The notes: generated by a model from the sequence alone, not told the origin. A stretch of 6,358 bases of DNA from an uncultured Solirubrobacteraceae bacterium (GCA_955652215.1 CATPAX010000180.1:1-6358), one strand, 5' to 3'; counted from the first letter of the stretch, positions 1-5,213 are shown. Numbers and translations are program-made.

Positions 1-87
1 GGCAAGCCCGTCAGCACGCGCACCAGCGGCGGTGGCGGCAAAGGAAACGGGGATGGTGGTGATGGACACAACAACGGCGACAACTGA
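1..87 (+). CDS. C-terminal end of an upstream protein with a Gly/Asn/Asp-rich tail (partial)
   Basis: The frame starting at base 1 is open from the window edge to a TGA at 85-87 and gives 28 residues. The first half reads GKPVSTRTSGGGG and the rest is almost only Gly, Asn, Asp and His (GKGNGDGGDGHNNGDN). Such low-complexity tails are common at the ends of secreted or surface-anchored proteins, but no domain is visible, so no function can be given. The next gene most likely begins inside this one (ATG 53 or 62), which fits an operon. In an operon containing apbE and a ferric-reductase-like gene, an FMN-binding acceptor protein would be an expected upstream partner; this is inference only. The alternative is that the stretch is non-coding and the overlapping frame of the next gene extends through it. 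Confidence 0.45.
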   Translation, partial: GKPVSTRTSGGGGKGNGDGGDGHNNGDN

Positions 88-439
88 GCGCAACGCACCG
101 TTGTTGCACGGAACGGGCCCACACACGCGGCGCCCGGCTTCGCCAGCGGGCTCGAACCGGGCACGACGCAGGCGCTCCGTCGGTCCCGACCGCCTCACGG
201 TTGTGCTGTTCAGTGTGGCGGCATTCCTGGTCGTGCTCGCGCTGCTCGCCGGCCAGCTTCGATCGGCGGGCGCGCACAGTGCGGCGCGCCCGGTGAGCGT
301 GCTGCGACGCGTCTACGAGACCACCGTCGTCGAGACTGTCGTCGGGGCGTCCGGTGGAGGCAGTTCGGTGACGCAGTCGGTGTCCAGCTCGGGATCGGCA
401 TCAGCGCTCTCCTCGACCGCCACGACCCGCTCCTCCTAG
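53..439 (+). CDS. Small single-pass membrane protein with Ser/Thr-rich C-terminal tail
   Basis: This is a 128-residue protein of unknown family. Residues 1-47 are polar with an Arg-rich cluster (RARRRR, 36-41). Residues 48-69 form one strong hydrophobic helix (LTVVLFSVAAFLVVLALLAG). The remainder carries a short beta-like stretch (VLRRVYETTVVETVVGAS, about 83-100) and ends in a Gly/Ser/Thr-rich tail. The positive-inside rule puts the N-terminus in the cytoplasm and the tail outside. ATG 53 was chosen because AAAGGA (40-45) lies 7 bases upstream; GTG 32 and ATG 62 are alternatives in the same frame. The apbE gene follows after 14 bases, so co-transcription with the flavinylation/cytochrome b genes is likely. 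The protein is far too short after the helix to hold a full FMN-binding domain. It may be an accessory or anchoring subunit; the function is not known. Confidence 0.7.
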   Translation: MVVMDTTTATTERNAPLLHGTGPHTRRPASPAGSNRARRRRSVGPDRLTVVLFSVAAFLVVLALLAGQLRSAGAHSAARPVSVLRRVYETTVVETVVGASGGGSSVTQSVSSSGSASALSSTATTRSS

Positions 440-453
440 CCCGGGAGATCCCC

Positions 454-1434
454 TTGAACGAGCTCGACTACACGTTCCGCGCTATGGGCAGCGACTTTCG
501 GGTGCTGATTGGGCCCAGGCTGCTGCCAAGCGCCCCGGAACCGCTCGATGCGGCCGATCGAGAGCGCGGGTTCGTGCTCGGCTTCGCCCACCGTTTGTCG
601 CGATTTGTGCCCGACAGCGAGCTGTCGGCGCTGAACCGCGACCCCCGCCCCGAGGTGCCCGCGTCGGCGTTGCTGCGCGCGGCCGTCAGCGCAGGCGTGT
701 GGGCGGCCTCGCACAGCGACGGGCTGGTCGATCCCACACTCGTGCAGGCGCTGGAGCGCACCGGCTACGCCCATTCGCTCGACGGAAGCGAGCCCGCGTC
801 GCTGCAGGAGGCAATCGGCGCCGCTCCGCCGCGCCGACCGGCGCGGCCGAACCCTCGTTCGCGCTGGCAAGAGGTCGTGATCGACGACCGTGCCGGCATG
901 ATCGCGCGGCCGCCAGGCGTGATGATCGACACCGGTGGGACCGGAAAGGGCCTCTGCGCCGACGCAGTCGCCTACCGCCTGCGGGGGTACACGCGGTTCG
1001 TCGTCGATTGCGGCGGCGACATCGCGATTGGAGGCGTCGGAGCCCAACTGAATCCGTACGAGATCGCGGTCGAGCACCCCCTGACGGGCCGGTCGATCGG
1101 CTCGATCCGTCTCGCTCGCGGAGGTATCGCCACCTCCGGGCTGAACGTCCGAATCTGGCGCGACCGTCGCGGACACTTCGCCCACCACCTGCTCGATCCA
1201 AGCACCGGCGCCCCCGTGTGGAGCGGTCTGATCGGCGCCACGGCAATCGGCGACAGCGCGCTCGAGGCGGAGACCCTCTCGAAGATGGCGCTGCTGCTTG
1301 GACCCGAAGGCGCTCGCGACGTGTTGGCCGAGCGAGGGGGCGTGGTGATCCACGACAACGGAGAGGTCGAGGCGATAGGCCCGATCGTCGGCTCCATCGC
1401 TGGCGCACCGGCTGCCGGGGCGCTCGCCGTATGA
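454..1434 (+). CDS. apbE: FAD:protein FMN transferase (ApbE family)
   Basis: This 326-residue protein belongs to the ApbE/Ftp family, which moves FMN from FAD onto a Ser/Thr of target flavoproteins using Mg2+. Family landmarks in order are the N-terminal FRAMGSDFRV (8-17), SRFVPDSELSALN (49-61), LVDPTL, IDTGGTGKG (158-166, with D159 and K165), the VVDCGGDIAIGG segment, ATSG (226-229) and HHLLDPSTG (244-252). The start is a TTG. It is the first possible start in this frame after the stop at 85-87, and GGGAG (443-447) sits 6 bases upstream. The protein therefore begins almost directly at the conserved fold, with no signal peptide or lipobox, unlike classical periplasmic ApbE. At the position of the usual metal-binding Asp-x3-Thr it has E273-x3-K277 (AETLSK). 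Its last four bases overlap the next gene, a cytochrome b-like membrane protein, which suggests they serve one redox complex. Confidence 0.93.
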   Translation: MNELDYTFRAMGSDFRVLIGPRLLPSAPEPLDAADRERGFVLGFAHRLSRFVPDSELSALNRDPRPEVPASALLRAAVSAGVWAASHSDGLVDPTLVQALERTGYAHSLDGSEPASLQEAIGAAPPRRPARPNPRSRWQEVVIDDRAGMIARPPGVMIDTGGTGKGLCADAVAYRLRGYTRFVVDCGGDIAIGGVGAQLNPYEIAVEHPLTGRSIGSIRLARGGIATSGLNVRIWRDRRGHFAHHLLDPSTGAPVWSGLIGATAIGDSALEAETLSKMALLLGPEGARDVLAERGGVVIHDNGEVEAIGPIVGSIAGAPAAGALAV

Positions 1435-2123
1435 AGAAGGCCGAACCGATTAACTACCTGTGGTGGCTGGTGAGCCGCGCCTCGGGCATCCTCGCCCTGG
1501 TTCTCATCTCGCTCTCGGTGCTGATGGGCCTCGCGATGGCCGCCAAGGTGCTCCACCGCCCCGGCCTCAAGCGCGTCCTGGTCCGGCTCCACGAGCACAT
1601 CGCGCTGGTCGCACTCCTCGCGATCGCGCTGCACGGATTGGCCCTCCTCGGCGATCACTGGCTCAAGCCGGGCTGGCGCGGGATCACGGTGCCGTTCGCG
1701 ATGAGCTACAGGCCGCAGTTCACCGGCCTCGGAGTCCTCGCCGGCTATCTCGCCGTACTGGTCGGCCCGAGCTTCTATCTGCGCCGGCGAATCGGCGCCG
1801 GGAGGTGGCGCAAGCTCCACCGCGCCACCACCGTCGTCTGGGCGCTGTCGGTCGTGCACACAATCGGTGCCGGATCCGACGGATCGAAGCTCTGGCTACG
1901 GGTCATCGTCCTCGGAACCGGCGTGCCGATCGTGTACCTGCTCGTCGTGCGAGTGCTGCCGGGAGGCGCTCGCAGCGCGCGCCCGCAGCTCGCGAAGACC
2001 GCCCGGGGAGCGGTGGCCGCCCGGGGCGGGGCGGCGCATCCGGCCCGTCACACTCACGCCCGGACCTCCAGCGCCGAGCGTCGCCCGGTGGGCGCACAGC
2101 AACTAGCCGAGGAGACGCCGTGA
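1431..2123 (+). CDS. Ferric-reductase-like transmembrane cytochrome b subunit
   Basis: This is a 230-residue membrane protein with about five helices (near residues 10-36, 54-76, 97-117, 130-147 and 155-176). Two His pairs fit the bis-heme pattern of ferric reductase/NADPH oxidase-type transmembrane domains: H54-x13-H68 in helix 2 (LHEH...LHG) and H130-x12-H143 in helix 4 (LHR...VHT). Arg/Lys-rich loops (39-52 and 118-131) place H54/H130 near the cytoplasm and H68/H143 near the outside. No FAD- or NAD(P)H-binding domain follows; the C-terminus (177-230) is a polar, Ala/Arg/His-rich tail, probably disordered. It would therefore need another electron partner, such as quinol or a separate flavoprotein. 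The ATG overlaps the apbE stop (ATGA), so translation is probably coupled. A role in electron transfer to or from an FMN protein modified by ApbE is inferred from the gene neighbourhood. Substrate and direction are unknown. Confidence 0.85.
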   Translation: MKKAEPINYLWWLVSRASGILALVLISLSVLMGLAMAAKVLHRPGLKRVLVRLHEHIALVALLAIALHGLALLGDHWLKPGWRGITVPFAMSYRPQFTGLGVLAGYLAVLVGPSFYLRRRIGAGRWRKLHRATTVVWALSVVHTIGAGSDGSKLWLRVIVLGTGVPIVYLLVVRVLPGGARSARPQLAKTARGAVAARGGAAHPARHTHARTSSAERRPVGAQQLAEETP

Positions 2124-2184
2124 CCGAATCCGGGCCGCCAGCGCAGGGCTGACTCTCGTGTCGGCCGCCGCGGTGGTTGAGTGA
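2120..2184 (+). pseudogene. Truncated ORF behind a good ribosome binding site; possible gene remnant
   Basis: GAGGAG (2109-2114) lies 5 bases before a GTG (2120) that overlaps the stop of the preceding gene as GTGA, the usual arrangement for the next gene of an operon. The reading frame gives only MTESGPPAQG and ends at TGA 2150-2152. A one-base shift in the GGG run at 2146-2148 would continue as LTLVSAAAVVE before a TGA at 2182-2184, which looks like the start of a hydrophobic segment. This could be the head of a lost membrane or secreted protein, a very short coupled peptide, or chance. No homology can be claimed for so short a sequence. Confidence 0.3.
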
Positions 2185-2186
2185 TC

Positions 2187-2204
2187 CGCGCGCTCGGCCG
2201 CGCG
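2187..2204 (+). terminator. Weak candidate hairpin after the cytochrome b operon
   Basis: CGCGCG (2187-2192) and CGCGCG (2199-2204) are complementary and flank a 6-base loop, 64 bases after the ferric-reductase-like stop. There is no T-run. In GC-rich DNA such a repeat can easily arise by chance, so this is only a possible end of the operon transcript. Confidence 0.2.
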
Positions 2205-2250
2205 TGGGTGGAGTCGGATGGCAATGGCGCGTGGCTCTGTGACAGACGCA

Positions 2251-2279
2251 TTGCAGTTCGGCACGGCACGATGTAGGGT
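2251..2279 (+). promoter_or_regulatory. Candidate housekeeping-sigma promoter for the small barrel-protein genes
   Basis: TTGCAG (2251-2256) resembles the -35 consensus TTGACA. Exactly 17 bases later TAGGGT (2274-2279) fits the TAnnnT pattern of actinobacterial -10 boxes. Transcription would begin near 2286 and leave a leader of about 54 bases before ATG 2340. No operator is evident, but a small inverted repeat (2290-2305) lies just behind the expected start site. Confidence 0.45.
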
Positions 2280-2289
2280 CAGGTTGCCG

Positions 2290-2305
2290 CGCTGAGGGGC
2301 CAGCG
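2290..2305 (+). repeat. Small inverted repeat in the leader, sharing an 11-bp word with the next intergenic gap
   Basis: CGCTG (2290-2294) and CAGCG (2301-2305) can pair around AGGGGC. The 11-base word CGCTGAGGGGC (2290-2300) occurs again exactly at 2634-2644, so each of the two small genes downstream has one copy upstream of it (50 and 90 bases before the start codons). It may be a shared regulatory site; chance cannot be excluded. Confidence 0.3.
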
Positions 2306-2339
2306 GTGAATCCCGTTGTCCAACGTGAGGAGTCCCGAG

Positions 2340-2630
2340 ATGGCCTATGGCGTCGTACACCAGTTCGCCGGTGGCACTGAGGAGCAGTACCAGGCCTCGG
2401 TCGCAGCCGTGCACCCGAGCGACGGGAGCCTGCCCGAGGGCCAGGTGCTTCATCTAGCCGGGCCGTCGGGCGACGGCTGGTTGATCGTGGCGGTCCATGA
2501 CTCGAAGGAAAGCTGGGAGCAGTTCCGCGACAGCACTCTGATGCCCCGGATGCAAGCTGGCATCGATGGCGGCTTTGCGGGGCCACCGCAGGAGACGTCG
2601 TTCGAGGTCCATCACCGCGCTTCCTCGTGA
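2340..2630 (+). CDS. Small protein, probable ferredoxin-fold (dimeric alpha-beta barrel-like), function unknown
   Basis: This 96-residue soluble protein has no signal peptide or membrane helix. ATG 2340 is preceded by GAGGAG (2327-2332) at a 7-base distance, a clear reason to prefer it over TTG 2316. The sequence alternates beta-like strands (AYGVVHQF at the N-terminus, GWLIVAVHD in the middle, TSFEVHH at the end) with helical stretches (TEEQYQASVAAV and SKESWEQFRDSTLMPRM). This order and length fit the ferredoxin-like fold of the antibiotic-biosynthesis-monooxygenase/dimeric alpha-beta barrel group. I recognise the overall pattern (HQFxGGTEEQY, AVHPSDGSLPEGQ, HDSKESWEQFRD) as that of an uncharacterised family I associate with Actinobacteria, but cannot assign a substrate. 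A candidate promoter lies upstream, and a second small gene of similar type follows after 93 bases. Confidence 0.85.
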   Translation: MAYGVVHQFAGGTEEQYQASVAAVHPSDGSLPEGQVLHLAGPSGDGWLIVAVHDSKESWEQFRDSTLMPRMQAGIDGGFAGPPQETSFEVHHRASS

Positions 2631-2633
2631 CAT

Positions 2634-2668
2634 CGCTGAGGGGCGCCGAACGCGCACCCCGGTTAGCG
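2634..2668 (+). terminator. Imperfect GC-rich hairpin between the two small genes
   Basis: Three bases after the stop of the preceding gene, CGCTGA (2634-2639) can pair with TTAGCG (2663-2668), including one G-T wobble. Inside it GGGG pairs with CCCC and CGC with GCG, with two small bulges. This could weaken or end transcription, or act as a processing site between the two genes. There is no T-run. It contains the second copy of the 11-base word found at 2290-2300. Confidence 0.3.
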
Positions 2669-2723
2669 CACTCACTTGCCACACCGCACAGCGTTCTGCT
2701 GAGCTGAGAAAGAAGAGGTCCGA

Positions 2724-2984
2724 ATGTCGACGGTGCTCATCATCCACGACGTAGACGATGTCGACCACTGGCTCAACTCGCCGAAACGGGAGGAACTCTT
2801 CGGGCCGTTGGGGATCACGGCGCGCACGTTCCGGGGTTCGGAGGGTTCGAAGCAAGTCGGGCTGATCGCAGAGATCCCCGACATGGCCGTCTGGCAGGAA
2901 GCTCTCCAGTCCGACGCAGGGGCCGAGGCAATGAAATTCGACGGTGTTCACCCCGACACGATCGTGGTCCTGACCGAGGGCTAG
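2724..2984 (+). CDS. Small conserved-type protein of unknown function (possible alpha-beta barrel fold)
   Basis: This 86-residue soluble protein starts at ATG 2724, with GAAGAGG (2712-2718) 5 bases upstream. It opens with a strand (STVLIIHDV), then a polar helix-like part (DVDHWLNSPKREELFGPLG), a strand (ITARTFRGS), another strand (QVGLIAEI), a helix (DMAVWQEALQSDAGAEAMKFDG) and a final strand (DTIVVLTEG). This beta-alpha-beta-beta-alpha-beta order is the ferredoxin-like arrangement used by dimeric alpha-beta barrel proteins. No catalytic residue pattern stands out. The style (HxVxDVDHWL, FGPLGI, VGLIxEIPDM) matches uncharacterised actinobacterial proteins as I remember them; a database search would be needed to confirm. 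It probably forms a unit with the preceding gene of similar fold, though a hairpin between them may separate the transcripts. Confidence 0.83.
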   Translation: MSTVLIIHDVDDVDHWLNSPKREELFGPLGITARTFRGSEGSKQVGLIAEIPDMAVWQEALQSDAGAEAMKFDGVHPDTIVVLTEG

Positions 2985-3000
2985 CCAGCCGTTTCTTGGC

Positions 3001-3031
3001 CGTCCGAGAGCCAAACGCGATCGGTCGGACG
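3001..3031 (+). terminator. Candidate terminator hairpin after the second small gene
   Basis: CGTCCGA (3001-3007) and TCGGACG (3025-3031) are perfect reverse complements separated by 17 bases, beginning 17 bases after the TAG at 2982-2984. The position suits the end of the two-gene transcript. The loop is long and there is no T-run, so support is modest. Confidence 0.3.
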
Positions 3032-3207
3032 ACACGACCATCCACAAACCAGCTTGCGGCAGCCCCTGACAGGGTGCGCCACGGCGGCGAAGGAGCGGTC
3101 ACGTTCAGTGCCGGCTGTCCCAGGCTCGTCCGGACAGTTTGCCGGCCCTGCGCGCGGTCGCAACGTGCCAGCCGCGGTCGCGATCTCGGTGGCTCTTCTC
3201 GCGTGTA

Positions 3208-3253
3208 CTCCCCGGCGGGACCCGCTCATCCACGATCACATCCCGTCGGGGAG
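3208..3253 (+). repeat. Intergenic 13-bp inverted repeat, potential structured RNA element
   Basis: CTCCCCGGCGGGA (3208-3220) pairs with TCCCGTCGGGGAG (3241-3253) over 13 positions with one G-T wobble, around a 20-base loop. The wobble is only tolerated in RNA copied as the plus strand; on the minus strand it becomes an A-C mismatch. A competing short hairpin, GCGGG (3215-3219) with CCCGC (3221-3225), uses part of the same arm but leaves a one-base loop. No coding region surrounds it. It could be an orphan terminator, part of a small RNA, or a protein-binding palindrome. Confidence 0.4.
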
Positions 3254-3394
3254 AGACTACGGACGACAGGACCGGACAGATCGCACGAACCTGGAGCGGG
3301 AATCTCTGCGGAACGTTGCCCGACACGGTTGCCCGCACCATCGACATCCTTAGCTGAACGACAGGACGTGCCCCGTTTCCAGGCACTTCTGAAG

Positions 3395-3468
<74 letters not shown>

Positions 3469-3608
3469 GAGGGGCATCCAAGTATGACAAGAGTGATTCG
3501 TCCTCGCCGGCGCAACTTTCCGGGCGCCGCAGAGTTTGATCGACCGACTTGATCGTCCCCGGTGGCGCGCTCAACCCGGCCGTGAGCGCCCACCCCAGGG
3601 ATCAGTGG

Positions 3609-3632
3609 CGGGGACCCTGAGACGGGTCCCCG
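3609..3632. repeat. Perfect 9-bp GC-rich hairpin in the MBL hydrolase leader region
   Basis: CGGGGACCC (3609-3617) and GGGTCCCCG (3624-3632) pair perfectly around TGAGAC. The hairpin lies 69 bases before the ATG of the metallohydrolase gene, inside a 233-bp gap between divergent transcription units (tRNA to the left, hydrolase to the right). No other gene ends here, so it is more likely a leader structure or a binding palindrome than a terminator of a known transcript. Two copies of TTGATCG (3536-3542 and 3549-3555) lie upstream in the same gap; I could not place a convincing promoter. Confidence 0.45.
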
Positions 3633-3701
3633 TCCTGGTTAATGGGGAGCGCCTCAACTCGCGAACACACGCGGCGTCGTACGCTTGGTGGAGACGATCT
3701 C

Positions 3702-4379
3702 ATGAAGGTCACCGCTGTCACCCAGAACCTCCTCCAGCTGAACAGGATCAGATTCGTCAACGCATTCCTGGTTCGCGAGCCGGACGGGTTCACGCTGATT
3801 GACACAACCCTCGCCCGTGGCGGGAACGCCCTGATCGAGGCCGCATCCCGTGCCGGGGGAACGATCCGGCGGATCGCCCTCACCCACGGCCACGGCGACC
3901 ACACCGGCTCTGTCGACGAGCTCCGGGAGCGACTGGGCTCGTCCGTGGAGATCCTGATCCCCGAGCTCGACGCCAGGATCCTCGCCGGTGAGCAGGTCGT
4001 CGACGGCAAGCTCCCCGGGAGCTGGCCAAAGCTGAAGACGACGCCCGATGTGCGCCTGGCCGCGGGCGACCGCGTGGGCAGCCTTGAGGTGGTCGCCAGC
4101 CCAGGTCACTCACCGGGACACGTCGCCTTCCTCGACACTCGCGACCGCACCCTGATCGCTGGCGACGTGTTCACCACTATCGGCGGGGTCGCCGTCTCGA
4201 ACCACCCGCATCTGCGCTTCCCGCTCGCCGCGATGGCGACTTGGGACAAGGACAAGGACCTCGAGTCAGCGCGCGCGCTGCGCGAGCTGGACGCGGCAAT
4301 CCTGGCGGTTGGCCACGGCAATCCCGTGCGGGCGCCCGCCGCCGCGATGGACGAGGCTCTCGTGCGCGCGGGAGGATGA
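3702..4379 (+). CDS. MBL-fold (metallo-beta-lactamase superfamily) metallohydrolase
   Basis: This 225-residue protein is probably cytosolic. ATG 3702 was chosen because GGTGGAG (3687-3693) lies 8 bases upstream and the protein then begins directly with the first strand of the fold (MKVTAVTQNL). The complete di-metal site of the superfamily is present: H62-G-H64-G-D66-H67 (THGHGDH), H136 (PGHSPGH), D155 (IAGDVF) and H205 (VGHGNP). NAFLVREPDGFTLIDT near the N-terminus is typical of the glyoxalase II-like/YflN-like branch, but the superfamily hydrolyses many substrates and the substrate cannot be read from the sequence. The length is normal for a single-domain member. Its stop overlaps the start of fdhD (ATGA), so the two are probably translated as a coupled pair. 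Why a hydrolase accompanies fdhD is not obvious. Confidence 0.93.
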   Translation: MKVTAVTQNLLQLNRIRFVNAFLVREPDGFTLIDTTLARGGNALIEAASRAGGTIRRIALTHGHGDHTGSVDELRERLGSSVEILIPELDARILAGEQVVDGKLPGSWPKLKTTPDVRLAAGDRVGSLEVVASPGHSPGHVAFLDTRDRTLIAGDVFTTIGGVAVSNHPHLRFPLAAMATWDKDKDLESARALRELDAAILAVGHGNPVRAPAAAMDEALVRAGG

Positions 4380-5128
4380 CCGGCACGTACGCCCGGGTGC
4401 AGCACGACGGCGGGGTCGACGTCGTGGCAATCGAAGAGCCACTCGAGATCCGGGTCGACGGCGAGCCGTTGGCCGTGACGATGCGCACTCCCGGCCATGA
4501 CGAGGAGCTGGCGCTCGGGTTCCTCTTCGGAGAGGGTCTGATCGACGGCCCGCGGGAAGCCGGGCTGACCGAGGATCTTGCCGCGAACACGGTGGAGGTC
4601 GCCGGGCCGCTCGTTCGCCAGGCAGGAGGGCGGCGCTTCTACACCACCTCCTCATGCGGCGTTTGCGGCAAGGGCGCGCTGGAGGAGGTCTCCGTGCACA
4701 GCGAGCGACTCACCGGTGGGCCCGAAGTCGCGCGCTCGCTGGTGGCCGCGTTACCGGAGCACCTCGAGCAGCCCGGATTCCAGCGCACCGGTGGCCTGCA
4801 TGCCACAGGCCTGTTCGACCGCGACGGAAAGCTGCTGATGAGCCGCGAGGATGTCGGCCGCCACAATGCGATGGACAAGGTCGTCGGCCGGGCGCTGATC
4901 GACGGGCTCGTTCCGCTCCACGAACGCCTCCTCTGCGTCAGCGGCCGGCTGTCGTTCGAGCTGGTTCAGAAGGCGGCGGTGGCCGGCGCTCCGATCCTTG
5001 TCGGCGTCGGGGCCCCGAGCTCGCTGGCGGTCTCGCTGGCGGCGGACCGCGGCATCACCCTATGCGGCTTTGCGCGGCGGGGGCGAATGAACGTCTACAC
5101 CCACCCGCGCCGCATCATCGAGCCATAG
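4376..5128 (+). CDS. fdhD: FdhD family sulfurtransferase for formate dehydrogenase maturation
   Basis: This 250-residue protein has the full set of FdhD/NarQ family signatures. They are RTPGHDEELALGFLFGEGLI (37-56), the CxxC motif SCGVCGKG (C94 and C97), GGLHATGLFD (139-148), SREDVGRHNAMDKVVG (156-171), SGRLSFELVQKAA (189-201), GAPSSLAV (212-219) and the C-terminal NVYTHPRRIIEP. FdhD passes sulfur from a cysteine desulfurase, through the CxxC cysteines, to the molybdenum cofactor of formate dehydrogenases in the cytoplasm, and is needed for their activity. No formate dehydrogenase gene is in the window. ATG 4376 overlaps the MBL hydrolase stop; GGAGG (4371-4375) directly touches this ATG, too close for normal initiation, so translation probably relies on coupling. 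The last codons and stop are repeated downstream (5140-5166). The usual Ser in VSAPTSLA appears as Gly (VGAPSSLA). Confidence 0.96.
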   Translation: MTGTYARVQHDGGVDVVAIEEPLEIRVDGEPLAVTMRTPGHDEELALGFLFGEGLIDGPREAGLTEDLAANTVEVAGPLVRQAGGRRFYTTSSCGVCGKGALEEVSVHSERLTGGPEVARSLVAALPEHLEQPGFQRTGGLHATGLFDRDGKLLMSREDVGRHNAMDKVVGRALIDGLVPLHERLLCVSGRLSFELVQKAAVAGAPILVGVGAPSSLAVSLAADRGITLCGFARRGRMNVYTHPRRIIEP

Positions 5129-5213
5129 CGCTCGCCGGTGCGCCGCATCATCGAGCTATAGCGCTCCGGCCTCTAGGCGCGCGAGCCACTCGATCGAGCT
5201 ATGGCACTCCGGC
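5107..5213. repeat. Tandem repeat duplicating the fdhD 3' end, with a diverged third copy
   Basis: Bases 5107-5133 (last codons of fdhD, the TAG and five following bases) recur at 5140-5166 with a single C-to-T change, a 33-base period. A diverged copy at 5193-5213 matches 5150-5170 at 19 of 21 positions and covers the stop codon of the facing minus-strand gene. The shared core GAGCYATAGCGCTC is quasi-palindromic (GAGC and GCTC around six bases). The array fills most of the 70-bp gap between the convergent genes and could act as a two-way transcription end. No T-runs are present. Confidence 0.75.

Larger units (their letters stand above)
2985..3394. other. About 410 bp without a convincing gene
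   Basis: Open frames here are short, lack good ribosome binding sites, read as Arg/Pro-rich translations typical of GC-rich non-coding DNA, and in two cases run into the tRNA gene. The stretch holds a candidate terminator (3001-3031), a long inverted repeat (3208-3253) and a small 5-bp inverted repeat (GTGCC 3368-3372 with GGCAC 3382-3386) just beyond the 3' end of the tRNA gene. I see no recognisable pseudogene. Confidence 0.6.

Noticed and set aside
436..1353. Long minus-strand ORF opposite apbE (305 codons)
   Set aside because: It is antisense to a clear ApbE gene and shows no recognisable motif; long shadow frames are normal at this GC content.
699..1430. N-terminal extension of the ferric-reductase-like ORF upstream of ATG 1431
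   Set aside because: The extension is a frame-shifted, Arg-rich reading of apbE; the membrane protein begins at 1431 with an ATGA overlap.
3368..3386. tRNA terminator from the GTGCC/GGCAC inverted repeat
   Set aside because: The stem is only 5 bp and no T-run follows it on the minus strand, so it was not called as a separate feature.
4241..4375. N-terminal extension of fdhD upstream of ATG 4376
   Set aside because: It is a Gly/Arg-rich shadow of the MBL hydrolase gene, and FdhD homologues start near the chosen ATG.
5107..5213. CRISPR-like array
   Set aside because: There are only two near-identical units and one diverged copy, with no regular spacers of protospacer length and the first copy lying inside a coding region.
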